Below are positions 1-8,196 of a stretch of DNA of 36,077 nt, one piece after another. Position numbers and translations under genes: made by a program. The number at the start of each line of letters is the position of its first letter. The stretch's first letter is position 1. Source of the stretch: Rikenellaceae bacterium (GTDB lineage Bacteria; Bacteroidota; Bacteroidia; Bacteroidales; UBA932); NCBI GenBank assembly GCA_900767405.1, contig CAAFZB010000032.1, forward strand, positions 1 to 36,077, written 5' to 3'. A model generated the notes under the pieces. That model was not told the origin of the DNA, searched no databases, and saw only the letters and a program-made list of their open reading frames with translations.

Positions 1-938
1 AGTTTGTCGAGCATCGCGTGCCAGTAAATCTGTCCCCTCTCTTTTATGGAAAAATCGAACTTGCCTATCGAATAGGTCAGGTTCACATACGGCTCAGTAG
101 AGTGGGAGTTGTAAAAATAAGACTGCCTGTATTCGGTAGAATCCCTCCAGTGACCGTTGACCATCGTCTCGGCAAAGTATCCGTCCAGGTCCTGGTTGGA
201 GATGTAGTCCACACCGGCCTGCAGTTTAAGTTGGCTTCTCTCGAATCTGAAAACGTCGGCGTACGACGCAGACAGCTTAGTATTAAAGTCATTCAGGCTA
301 CTGTAGGTGGCGTAATTCTTGGGCTTGGGATAGAAAGCGCCAGAAGTTATTCTCCGTTTCCCGTCTGCGTTCAGCCCCGTCATTCCAGAGAGGGTTATGT
401 CGAGCCGCGCATCGGGTCTGTCCTCAAACCTGTGGATATAGTTGATTCTGCCAGAAAAGTTATGGCTATTGACAAAAGCGGTGTCCAGCTGCGTACCTTT
501 TATCGCTTCCCTGCTCAGGCCATTGTACCTTTCGGTTTCCAGCAAGGTATACTCGTTCTTGCCGCTGAACCCATAACCCACCGAGGCCGACAGCACGTCG
601 GCCGGATTAAAGATATATCCGAAATCAAAGCTCACTCCCGCCTTGTAGGTCCTGGGCCTTGAAGTCTTGTTTTCACCCTTATAGTATTCGCTTTGTTCTT
701 TCTTGGCATCCAGGATGGAAGTAACCTGGGAAGACGGCTGGAAAGCGTGTCCAAAGTAAACGTTTGTCCCTATATAAAACTTTTCGCCAGAATATTTCAA
801 CTTAAAATCGACATCCTCACTGTTGCCTTGTCTAAAATTCCAGCCTCCGTTCGCCTTAAGGCCGCCTTCCCACTGGGCAAGAGCGGGACAGACGCCAAAG
901 AGTGCCCATATCAAAACAGATGCAATCGCTTTTCTCAT
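1..938 (-). CDS. Outer membrane beta-barrel protein, 3' end cut by window edge
   Basis: This is an open reading frame with no stop before the left edge. It starts with ATG at 938, only 2 nt after the stop of the MscS gene, so it is the third gene of that operon. The first ~22 residues form a signal peptide (MRKAIASVL... ending in ALAQ). The visible ~290 mature residues have alternating hydrophobic and aromatic strands with polar turns, typical of outer-membrane beta-barrels of the TonB-receptor-like or OMP_b-brl type. I see no plug domain or TonB box at the N-terminus, so this is more likely a plain barrel than a full TonB-dependent receptor. Its ligand is unknown. Barrel identity is inferred from composition and pattern, not from a named motif. 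Confidence 0.72.
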   Translation of the reverse strand, partial: MRKAIASVLIWALFGVCPALAQWEGGLKANGGWNFRQGNSEDVDFKLKYSGEKFYIGTNVYFGHAFQPSSQVTSILDAKKEQSEYYKGENKTSRPRTYKAGVSFDFGYIFNPADVLSASVGYGFSGKNEYTLLETERYNGLSREAIKGTQLDTAFVNSHNFSGRINYIHRFEDRPDARLDITLSGMTGLNADGKRRITSGAFYPKPKNYATYSSLNDFNTKLSASYADVFRFERSQLKLQAGVDYISNQDLDGYFAETMVNGHWRDSTEYRQSYFYNSHSTEPYVNLTYSIGKFDFSIKERGQIYWHAMLDK

Positions 939-940
939 CA

Positions 941-3931
941 CTATAACTTGCTAAGCTTTTCCTCTTCGCAGAACAGACTGAATTCCTTTAGAAGGACACG
1001 ACGGAGCGGCACCCTGTCTATTTCATCACAAGGGATGGAAATACGGAATACATTGAATGTGGGAGCGGAATCCTGAACTCCGAGGAAATTACATTCTCCC
1101 TTTATCTGCGGATATTTGTTCGAAATGCGTTCGAAGAACCGGCCGAATGCATTTTCAGCTTCGTCAAAAGAATGCTGGGAAGACAGTTTCACGTCCATTC
1201 TCACGGCCGAGAGCCGGCTTGTCATATTGACCACGCCGGACACGCCGCTGTTATAGAATATCTTTACGTTGCCGTCAATGTCCTCAACCTTTGTAGTACG
1301 AATTCCTATATTGGTCACCTTGCCGCAGAATCCGCCAATATTCACGATATCGCCCACCTTGTAGTCCTTCTCCATAATAATCGACACTCCGGCCAGTATG
1401 TCAGTGATAAGGTTCTTTGCTCCAAGACCTACCATTACAGAGAAAGCTCCCAGGGATGCCAGGACTCCGGTAGTGTCCACACCAAACATATAAAGTGTCA
1501 CAAAAACGACACCTATGTAGCCGGCATAGCGCAGCAGCGACACAAGGAGCTGACAAACGGTCTCGGCTCCGGCATTGAGCGCGCTCTTTAGGACAGACAT
1601 CACCTTGGTAAGAATGAACATCGCAAAAGCAAAGCTCAGAGTAATGACAATCATTGCGGTCAAAGAGAAGATATTGATTCCTCTCTGCCACAGGAAGGAC
1701 ATAAGATAGCCCGAAATCGTTTCACCCGGGCCGGTACTCAATCCTACGACAAGAGAAAGTGTGACCAATCCCAGGATGATAACCCATACCTTTCCCATAA
1801 CTCCGAGTATCCTTTGTGAGGATGTCTGAGCCTTTTTCATTTCTACATTAAGCTTCTCAAGCTGGATTGCCGTCATCGATTTCCTCTCCTCCATCTCCCT
1901 GCGCGCAGCCTCTTTAAGTCTTGAAGCCTTGTCGGGGCCATATATGAGCAGCATTCCAAGGAAAGCCAGTACAATAAGCAGAGTTACTGCAAAAGTGGCA
2001 AGGCTGTTTGCCATCCTTCCCAGATACACTTCCCCAAGAGGGACGAAAGACATTATGAAATAATCTCTCCTGTTTCCGCTCACCTGCTCTGACGCTACGT
2101 AATACCTTGTATCCCCCGCCTTGTAGAAACCAAGATAGCCATCCTTATAAGCGGCATCAGATAAATTGTCAGCCACGTTGCCAAGGGCATTTGAAGAATA
2201 GAAAACCTTGTGTCCTTCGTCGGTCGATGTCATAAGATATTGACAGTGTCCCGATTCCGACGCGGCATCAAATGTGGTTCTAACAGATTCCAATATGGAG
2301 TTCCGCTGCAACGGGTTGAGCTTGAACCGCAAAACGAGCATCGCGTCACCCTTTTTCCCTTCCCGGCGCAGAGACACCGGGGCGCATACGACAAAATTGT
2401 CTTCATTTACAATCTGCTCGCTTTCCGACACCCCGTCAAGGACATTGAACAGGGGCGCCGTTGACTCATCGTCCCGGGAGAGCGCAAGATTAGTCTGCTT
2501 TCCGCTTGTGGCGACAAGCCTTCCTTTCTTGTCAAAGACAGATATGTCCCTAGCCGACTGCGCCTGCGCCATTCCTGCAAGCCAGGGATTGCAAATCTCT
2601 ACAAGGCGAACGGTTCCGTCTTTGTCTTCTATTTCCTTCAAACGGGAAGATTCCCGGCAACCCAGCAGGTCGGCCTGATTATCCTCCAGCACAGAAGCGG
2701 TAATCTGAAGGAACGTGGCAATATTTTCGGCCTCTGCATCAAAGTTGTCAGACAGTTTCCTGTCTATCTTGCTGAGGCTCTCGGAAACCTGACGTATATT
2801 CCACCTCGAAGTCCAAATCTGGTTGCCTATCATATTCAGAGAATTGAGATAGAATCCGGCAACCGTGACAAAGACAATGCACACCGCAGCGAACGGAAGC
2901 AGAATCCTCGCCTTTTCGGAATCTACCATAAGGCCCTTCCTGCCAAACCGTTTCAATCCTCCTGCCCTTATCTGAAGTTTACCGGGCTCTTCGTCGATAT
3001 AATTGCAATACAGCTGAAGAAGGAATATGACCAGCAGTATCGTTGCCAACAGCACTGCCAGCGGGCCGGCCGGGACAGCGCCTTCGTCGGTGTACATCGC
3101 CAGAATCGTAATATCCCCGAAGATATCCGATTTGTATTGGATCGACCTGTACCTGTAACCATAGCCCATCACTTTGGAATGTCCGGCACTCGGTTCACGG
3201 GTTATCGACTCGTCAAGATTGAGCGCAGAAATCGGCTGGCCCGAAAAATCGGCGGCTTCGGTCTTCAGCGGGCCGAAAACAAGCGACTCATTGTCTACCG
3301 TCGTCACAAACAATCTCTCGTCCATCGATCCAAACAAACCGCCCATATCGTCCAAAGAGTAAATCGAGGCATACTTTCCCTTGAGAACGGCGGGCATCAC
3401 TAGCCTTGCTCCCTCAAAAGGCACGGAAAAGACTTTGACCGGAGTACCGTCCTCCATCCTTACAAGTCCGGTGTTGACATATCCTTCGCCTTCCATTACC
3501 AGCTTGTATTCATCTTCGGAAAGGGGGCATACATCGGTGATTCTGCGTCCTATGGCATCCTTGCCGGTCCCGTTCAGTATTGTCCCGTCCTTCCTCACCA
3601 GAAAGAAATCGGCTGCAGAGACTCCGGTTGCATTCATCCGTTCGAAAGTACTCTTCTGCCCTTCGGTTTCCATCAGGTATCTAATTGCAGCGAGGTCGGT
3701 CCCGAAATCGAAGTCATACTCCCGAATGAGAGTTTCCCTCTCCCGGGACTCAATGTCCAGCTGAGCTGGAATTTCGGTAAAGGCCTTGTCAATCAGCTTC
3801 TCTTCCACATTGTTGTTGTAGACCATCTGGAAAGCAACCATAATGACAGCCGCAACAACTGTGCAGGCCATTGCAACCACAAAGGCCTTCAAGTACTTGT
3901 TTTTCATAATCCGTTTAATTGTATAAATCAT
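941..3931 (-). CDS. Large MscS-family mechanosensitive channel with periplasmic sensor-like domains
   Basis: A protein of 996 aa, far longer than E. coli MscS (286 aa). One N-terminal membrane segment (about residues 15-37) is followed by an extracytoplasmic region resembling a Cache/PAS-type sensor. A membrane pair follows near 288-311 and 345-367, then a second extracytoplasmic domain to about 640, then several more membrane segments. The C-terminal ~250 residues are classical MscS: a glycine/alanine-rich pore helix (GAFSVMVGLGAKNLITDI) and a beta domain (KVGDIVNIGGFCGKVTNIGI). The ATG at 3931 directly abuts the stop of the upstream gene (3932). A second ATG at 3907 would also leave a good first membrane helix. 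Family assignment is secure for the C-terminus. The sensory role of the N-terminal half is inference; osmotic or cell-wall stress is a reasonable guess. Confidence 0.85.
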   Translation of the reverse strand: MIYTIKRIMKNKYLKAFVVAMACTVVAAVIMVAFQMVYNNNVEEKLIDKAFTEIPAQLDIESRERETLIREYDFDFGTDLAAIRYLMETEGQKSTFERMNATGVSAADFFLVRKDGTILNGTGKDAIGRRITDVCPLSEDEYKLVMEGEGYVNTGLVRMEDGTPVKVFSVPFEGARLVMPAVLKGKYASIYSLDDMGGLFGSMDERLFVTTVDNESLVFGPLKTEAADFSGQPISALNLDESITREPSAGHSKVMGYGYRYRSIQYKSDIFGDITILAMYTDEGAVPAGPLAVLLATILLVIFLLQLYCNYIDEEPGKLQIRAGGLKRFGRKGLMVDSEKARILLPFAAVCIVFVTVAGFYLNSLNMIGNQIWTSRWNIRQVSESLSKIDRKLSDNFDAEAENIATFLQITASVLEDNQADLLGCRESSRLKEIEDKDGTVRLVEICNPWLAGMAQAQSARDISVFDKKGRLVATSGKQTNLALSRDDESTAPLFNVLDGVSESEQIVNEDNFVVCAPVSLRREGKKGDAMLVLRFKLNPLQRNSILESVRTTFDAASESGHCQYLMTSTDEGHKVFYSSNALGNVADNLSDAAYKDGYLGFYKAGDTRYYVASEQVSGNRRDYFIMSFVPLGEVYLGRMANSLATFAVTLLIVLAFLGMLLIYGPDKASRLKEAARREMEERKSMTAIQLEKLNVEMKKAQTSSQRILGVMGKVWVIILGLVTLSLVVGLSTGPGETISGYLMSFLWQRGINIFSLTAMIVITLSFAFAMFILTKVMSVLKSALNAGAETVCQLLVSLLRYAGYIGVVFVTLYMFGVDTTGVLASLGAFSVMVGLGAKNLITDILAGVSIIMEKDYKVGDIVNIGGFCGKVTNIGIRTTKVEDIDGNVKIFYNSGVSGVVNMTSRLSAVRMDVKLSSQHSFDEAENAFGRFFERISNKYPQIKGECNFLGVQDSAPTFNVFRISIPCDEIDRVPLRRVLLKEFSLFCEEEKLSKL

Positions 3932-4594
3932 TTAAAATGTTCTTACTATACCTATGCCGTAGTCGGAAAAACCTTGGATAAGGCCTGCAATTCCACCCTT
4001 GTGGAGATCCCAGTCACTTGTGGTTACAATTCTGTCGGCATATTCAGACCTCGAACCGTACCAGCCGAGCGAGATGAATCCGAGGTGAAGCTGAAGCGCC
4101 AGTTTCTCTGTAAGGTCGATATTCACGACCGGAAGTATCTGGAAGCCGTACTCTGTACGGGTGCCCCATTCCTTCGAAGCAGCCTTCTTCTTGTCGGTAT
4201 TATAGAACTGGCCCACGATAACATTGGCTTCGGCCCAGACGTTCACTCTCTTCCAGTTCAGCAGCCTGTATCCGAAGAAAGGGGCCAGGGTCCATCCTAC
4301 AGCCCTGTTGACGATAGTCTGGGAATCCGCTCCCTCCGTTTCGACCAAACCGGTGGCAAGCCGTCCGAAGGCAAAGCCTATCCGGCCTCCTGCCTGCATT
4401 TTTTCGTTGAAGTTCCAATACAGTTTGGGCTGGAGACTGACAAGATATGAAATTTCCTTGTTCACACTCACACCGGAGTTGTAAGAAGACAGTTCATTGC
4501 TGAAATTGACACTGAAATTTCCTCCGAAATGGAACTGCGCGTATGCAACAGACACCGAAAAAAGGAGCGCCAGCGAAAAGATAAGTTTTTTCAT
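3932..4594 (-). CDS. Outer membrane beta-barrel protein (porin-like)
   Basis: A protein of 220 aa with a clear signal peptide (MKKLIFSLALLFSVSVAYA, then Q). The mature part shows amphipathic strands and ends in an aromatic residue (...IGIVRTF), the usual C-terminal signature of an outer-membrane barrel. The size fits an 8-10-strand barrel of the 'outer membrane beta-barrel / porin family' group common in Bacteroidales. It is the first gene of a three-gene run with the MscS channel (its stop abuts the channel's start) and a second outer-membrane protein. Co-expression of two outer-membrane barrels with a channel suggests an envelope or osmotic function, but no specific substrate can be read. 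Confidence 0.75.
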   Translation of the reverse strand: MKKLIFSLALLFSVSVAYAQFHFGGNFSVNFSNELSSYNSGVSVNKEISYLVSLQPKLYWNFNEKMQAGGRIGFAFGRLATGLVETEGADSQTIVNRAVGWTLAPFFGYRLLNWKRVNVWAEANVIVGQFYNTDKKKAASKEWGTRTEYGFQILPVVNIDLTEKLALQLHLGFISLGWYGSRSEYADRIVTTSDWDLHKGGIAGLIQGFSDYGIGIVRTF

Positions 4595-4673
4595 AATTTA
4601 CAACCTTTGTTATTGAATCGAAAATCGGTTGCAAGTTATCAAAAAGAACGTCAATCTGCAAGAAAGCTCCGGC

Positions 4674-7151
4674 CTAGAATACAAATCCTATGCTAAGATA
4701 GAAGCCAATGTTGCTTTTGAAGGTATTGGTGCGGTTACCCCAGCTTACAGACCCCTGGATAGGCCCTACGACTGAGTTATAGGAGAGTTTGAGAGCGGCT
4801 CCGTAACAGTTCCTCACCATTCCTCCCCTGAAGAATTCGGGCAAAGACTGGCCCATCCGGGCGTAACCGCCGAGAGCCGACAGATACAGGTTCTTGTAAA
4901 CCTTTGTCCTGAGGTCAAGGTTCACCACGGCAAGGTGGTCCATCGAGTGCATCGTGTAGTTTTCATTGTCAAGGGTAAGATGTGTGCAGTCATTCACATA
5001 GTTGAATCCCACGAAAGGAACCTGGTTCTCTATGTATCTGCCCTGAATGTCCCCGCCCAGGAAGAGCCTGTGGGCAACAGAAAATTCCGGAATAACTTTG
5101 ACACCCTCGACAGGCACAGTCACGTTCGCGCATTTGTCGAACACACTCCTGTAATGTATATCCGGGATAATTGCGAAATAATCTCCGCAGGGAATCACGA
5201 ACTTGAAATCAGCCGCAACCGTGGTAATGGGCTTGAAAGTCTTCACCCCGCTCTTGAGGAAGTCATAGTCAACGCCAAGTCTGAGGTCGACTCCCCTGTT
5301 GGGGAAATAGTTGTCGTCAAACGTGAAGTATTCACCCTTGGCATAGCATCCGAAATAATTCCCCACGCCGGATGCCGAAGATAACAACTCGAATATCGAG
5401 CTGTTCTTATTCAGCACATATCCCCTGTTCCTCAGGCCTCCCTGCACTTTGAATCTGATCTGATTGCTGGAAGATATAAAGAATTTCTCTTCGTGAGAAA
5501 AGTAATTGCAATCGTATCTGCCAGTCGGGAAGAAAGTCATATCATCCCCGAATTTTCTCATAAATCCGTTCACGTTGGCCACGGAGGCCTCGACATTCAA
5601 GGCCGGGAAGTGAGGAAAGTCCAGCGTATACCTGACATCGGCCGACTGTGACATACCCAGGGTTACATTCAAGTCGAGCCTGGACCCCGAAAGCTTGTTG
5701 ACGTTTATTCCAAGGTTCAACGCAATTTCGGCCCATACCTCGGTATCTATCCTGCCTCCAACGGAAAGCCTGTTATTGGGAGCCGGAACACAGTTGAATA
5801 CAAGCCGGAAAGGCTCCTCGGCGCCAAGTAACGAATATGTTACCGATTCCACAGCACTGGTTCCTTGAATAATCTTTACCGCTTTCTCTATATCGTATGC
5901 GTTCACCCTGTTCCGCACGTCCAGTCCCGTTTTTTCTATAAGTTCCTTCGAGTCAGACTCGCTTAAGCCCTCGAAAGAAATCTCGGACAATCTCACCGAA
6001 TTCTCGTACAGGTTCACAGCCTTCCTGTTATAGAATTCTGTCCTGGCGTCACCCGTCCTCCGCTTCACTTCCAAAAGTTCGTCCTTATGCTCCAAGGCCG
6101 CACGATATCCGCTCCGCATAAGGGTATCCACCGCCTCGGCATTGAAACTCAGGGAGGTATAACCCTTAAGGTCTGGACGAATGTAGATATCTGTCATCTC
6201 TATCTGCTCTTTGTGATGCGTTTCCACCAGCATACCCACAAGCGACCCCAGCACCGTACCCACATTGTTTATCTTCTCGTACGAAGGAAGAGGATCCGAG
6301 AGGTCGATGCCTATAATGATATCGGCACCTGCACTCCTGGCTATATCCACCGGGAAATTGTCCCGGGTTCCGCCATCGGTAAGAATCATATCTTCTGTGC
6401 GCACGGGTTTGAAAAGCCCCGGAATTCCCATAGAGCTGCGCATAGCCGTCTTGAGCACTCCGCTTCCGAAATACTTTGCCTTGCGGCTCACAAGCTCGGT
6501 AGAGACGCATCCGAAGGGAATGGGCAGCGCAGTAAACGAAAGGCTGTCGTGATATCCGGCAGTCAGGGCCGAAAACATATTGTTGATATTGAGACCGGTG
6601 ACATAGCCCGCCGGCAGCGAACCCAGCATAGTCGAAGTATATTCCTTGCCCTTGAATTTGGAAAGCACTTTCTGCCCGAAAGAAAAAGGAATCCTGAGCT
6701 GATACCTGGAATTGAGGCGTTTGATTTCGATAGGTATATCCCCCGGGCCTACCTTGTCCGAGAGCATCAGGGACCAGTCCTGATGGCGGAAGAGCGAATC
6801 CAGGATTTCACCTCCGTAGCCTACGGAATACAATCCTCCGATGAGTGCGCCGATCGACGTTCCGCACACGAAATCAATGGGAATGCCTGTTTCTTCTATA
6901 TACCTTATCGCTCCCACCTCGGCCGCACCCTTGGCCCCGCCGCCACAGAGAACGAGGGCCACCGTAGGACGGTTCTGAGTCTTGCGTACATTGTCCAGAT
7001 GCTTTTTCACCTTGCAAATGTACTGTTCATCCATCTTGGGGTCTGTACTCTGCGACAGAAGTACATTGTCGGCAAAAAGGGGGCAGACTGCAAAAAGCGC
7101 AACTGCCGTCAGCAGAATATTCTTAATCGAGCTCATCTTCGAAGAATTCAT
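4674..7151 (-). CDS. Patatin-like phospholipase with POTRA and C-terminal barrel (PlpD/type Vd-like)
   Basis: About 825 aa using the ATG at 7151; an ATG at 7136 gives the same signal peptide (IKNILLTAVALFAVCPLFA). The frame stays open upstream into the AraC gene, but a start there would overlap that coding sequence and bury the signal peptide. The patatin domain spans about residues 62-330, with the oxyanion loop GGGAKG at 70-75, nucleophile motif GTSIG (Ser99), and catalytic Asp in DGG (Asp259). A POTRA-like segment (about 375-440) and a long Omp85/surface-antigen-type barrel follow, ending in phenylalanine (YLSIGFVF). The family cleaves acyl ester bonds in phospholipids, and the architecture predicts an outer-membrane protein whose lipase domain is presented in or passed across the membrane. 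It lies 22 nt downstream of the AraC gene and is probably cotranscribed with it. Confidence 0.87.
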   Translation of the reverse strand: MNSSKMSSIKNILLTAVALFAVCPLFADNVLLSQSTDPKMDEQYICKVKKHLDNVRKTQNRPTVALVLCGGGAKGAAEVGAIRYIEETGIPIDFVCGTSIGALIGGLYSVGYGGEILDSLFRHQDWSLMLSDKVGPGDIPIEIKRLNSRYQLRIPFSFGQKVLSKFKGKEYTSTMLGSLPAGYVTGLNINNMFSALTAGYHDSLSFTALPIPFGCVSTELVSRKAKYFGSGVLKTAMRSSMGIPGLFKPVRTEDMILTDGGTRDNFPVDIARSAGADIIIGIDLSDPLPSYEKINNVGTVLGSLVGMLVETHHKEQIEMTDIYIRPDLKGYTSLSFNAEAVDTLMRSGYRAALEHKDELLEVKRRTGDARTEFYNRKAVNLYENSVRLSEISFEGLSESDSKELIEKTGLDVRNRVNAYDIEKAVKIIQGTSAVESVTYSLLGAEEPFRLVFNCVPAPNNRLSVGGRIDTEVWAEIALNLGINVNKLSGSRLDLNVTLGMSQSADVRYTLDFPHFPALNVEASVANVNGFMRKFGDDMTFFPTGRYDCNYFSHEEKFFISSSNQIRFKVQGGLRNRGYVLNKNSSIFELLSSASGVGNYFGCYAKGEYFTFDDNYFPNRGVDLRLGVDYDFLKSGVKTFKPITTVAADFKFVIPCGDYFAIIPDIHYRSVFDKCANVTVPVEGVKVIPEFSVAHRLFLGGDIQGRYIENQVPFVGFNYVNDCTHLTLDNENYTMHSMDHLAVVNLDLRTKVYKNLYLSALGGYARMGQSLPEFFRGGMVRNCYGAALKLSYNSVVGPIQGSVSWGNRTNTFKSNIGFYLSIGFVF

Positions 7152-7173
7152 AGTTACCACGTCTAGACTGGAA

Positions 7174-8082
7174 TTATGATTTCGCATAGCGCACGGGAGA
7201 AATTCCCGTAGCGTCCTTGAAATACTTGTTGAACTGCGCCCTGCTGGAGAAATGGAGGATATTGCATATCTGCTCAACCCCGTAGTTTCCGCTCTTGAGC
7301 ATAGTCCTGGCATCGGCGATTATATACTCCCTTATGAGGTTGAGCGGATGCCTTCCGCTGGCTTTCAGAATGACCTTGGCAAAATACTTGGGGGTAAGAC
7401 CTGCCCTATCGGCATAATATTTCACGTCCTTGTGTTCGCGGTGTTCTTCCTCGGCCCTCTGGAGGAATTCCTTGAGGATGACCTCGCTGCTGGGAATCTT
7501 CTCCCTGTTGCGGGACAGAAGGCACTGCTGGATGTTGATTACGACCATTCCGGACATAACCATAAAGAAGCCTTTTACCATATCTTCGGGAAGATTGTCC
7601 CCTTTTGATAAAACAGCTTCCCGCAGATGCCTGTAAATGCTTACGCAGTTATGGGAAAGAGCCCTGTCAAGATTGAGAAGAAGCGGGGAAGTGAAGTTCT
7701 TCTGTATGAAAGTGGAATTGTAGAGTCTGCCTCCCGGCACGAAATCGTCGTCGGCCACAGCCACGATAATGAATTTGGTATCGTAGAAGACCTCGCATTT
7801 CTCTATCACGGTGCCGGGGACCAGAATCACCACCTGTCCGTTGAGAAGGCTTCTCGGCTGCATATTGTACGAAAGGTCTACACGGCCGTCCTCACAGAAT
7901 ATGACTATCGTGAAATTGAGCTTTACCGGCAGATCAACATTGTAAGTAGCCATATCATCCACGGCGCTCTGAACGTTGAGTGCGTTCAGGTTGTCGTAAA
8001 TGAGAAGTTTTCCCCTGTAATTCAATGAGCCCAGAGGATCGGGAAGCTCTCTGAAACTTAATTCCCTTGCTTTTTTTGCCAT
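7174..8082 (-). CDS. AraC-family transcriptional regulator
   Basis: A protein of 302 aa. The C-terminal ~90 residues are a double helix-turn-helix AraC/XylS domain: first HTH around YYADRAGLTPKYFAKVIL, second around QICNILHFSSRAQFNKYFK, ending in the typical GISPVRYAKS. The N-terminal ~190 residues are a cupin-like sensor domain with no recognisable ligand signature. The gene sits directly upstream of the patatin gene with 22 nt between, so the obvious hypothesis is that it controls itself and the lipase. Its own promoter carries paired inverted repeats, described separately. The target and inducer are not visible. Confidence 0.9.
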   Translation of the reverse strand: MAKKARELSFRELPDPLGSLNYRGKLLIYDNLNALNVQSAVDDMATYNVDLPVKLNFTIVIFCEDGRVDLSYNMQPRSLLNGQVVILVPGTVIEKCEVFYDTKFIIVAVADDDFVPGGRLYNSTFIQKNFTSPLLLNLDRALSHNCVSIYRHLREAVLSKGDNLPEDMVKGFFMVMSGMVVINIQQCLLSRNREKIPSSEVILKEFLQRAEEEHREHKDVKYYADRAGLTPKYFAKVILKASGRHPLNLIREYIIADARTMLKSGNYGVEQICNILHFSSRAQFNKYFKDATGISPVRYAKS

Positions 8083-8088
8083 AGTTCC

Positions 8089-8153
8089 ACCCTATTTGTA
8101 AACTTACCCTCCAAATATAGGTAAATTTTCTACAATTGTATCACAAATAGGGT
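8089..8153 (-). promoter_or_regulatory. Promoter of the AraC gene framed by an 11-bp inverted repeat (candidate autoregulatory operator)
   Basis: ACCCTATTTGT at 8089-8099 is repeated exactly inverted as ACAAATAGGGT at 8143-8153, with 43 nt between. Read on the minus strand, a good Bacteroidales -7 element, TATATTTG, lies at 8112-8119 between the two arms. One arm is therefore just upstream of the promoter core and the other lies between the expected transcription start and the ATG at 8082. A second inverted pair, TTACC (8104-8108) and GGTAA (8120-8124), straddles the -7 box, and TACAATTGTA (8131-8140) is a perfect palindrome. I found no well-spaced -33 TTTG. Operator function is inferred. Confidence 0.55.
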
Positions 8154-8196
8154 AGAATTATTAAAAATATTCGGATTTTCTTAATAAAAGGAGCTA

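Noticed and set aside
6087..7166. Plus-strand frame of 359 codons opposite the patatin gene
   Set aside because: Antisense shadow with His/Arg-rich composition and no domain, opposite a well-supported patatin.
7152..7313. N-terminal extension of the patatin protein
   Set aside because: It would overlap the AraC gene and hide the signal peptide that follows ATG 7151/7136.
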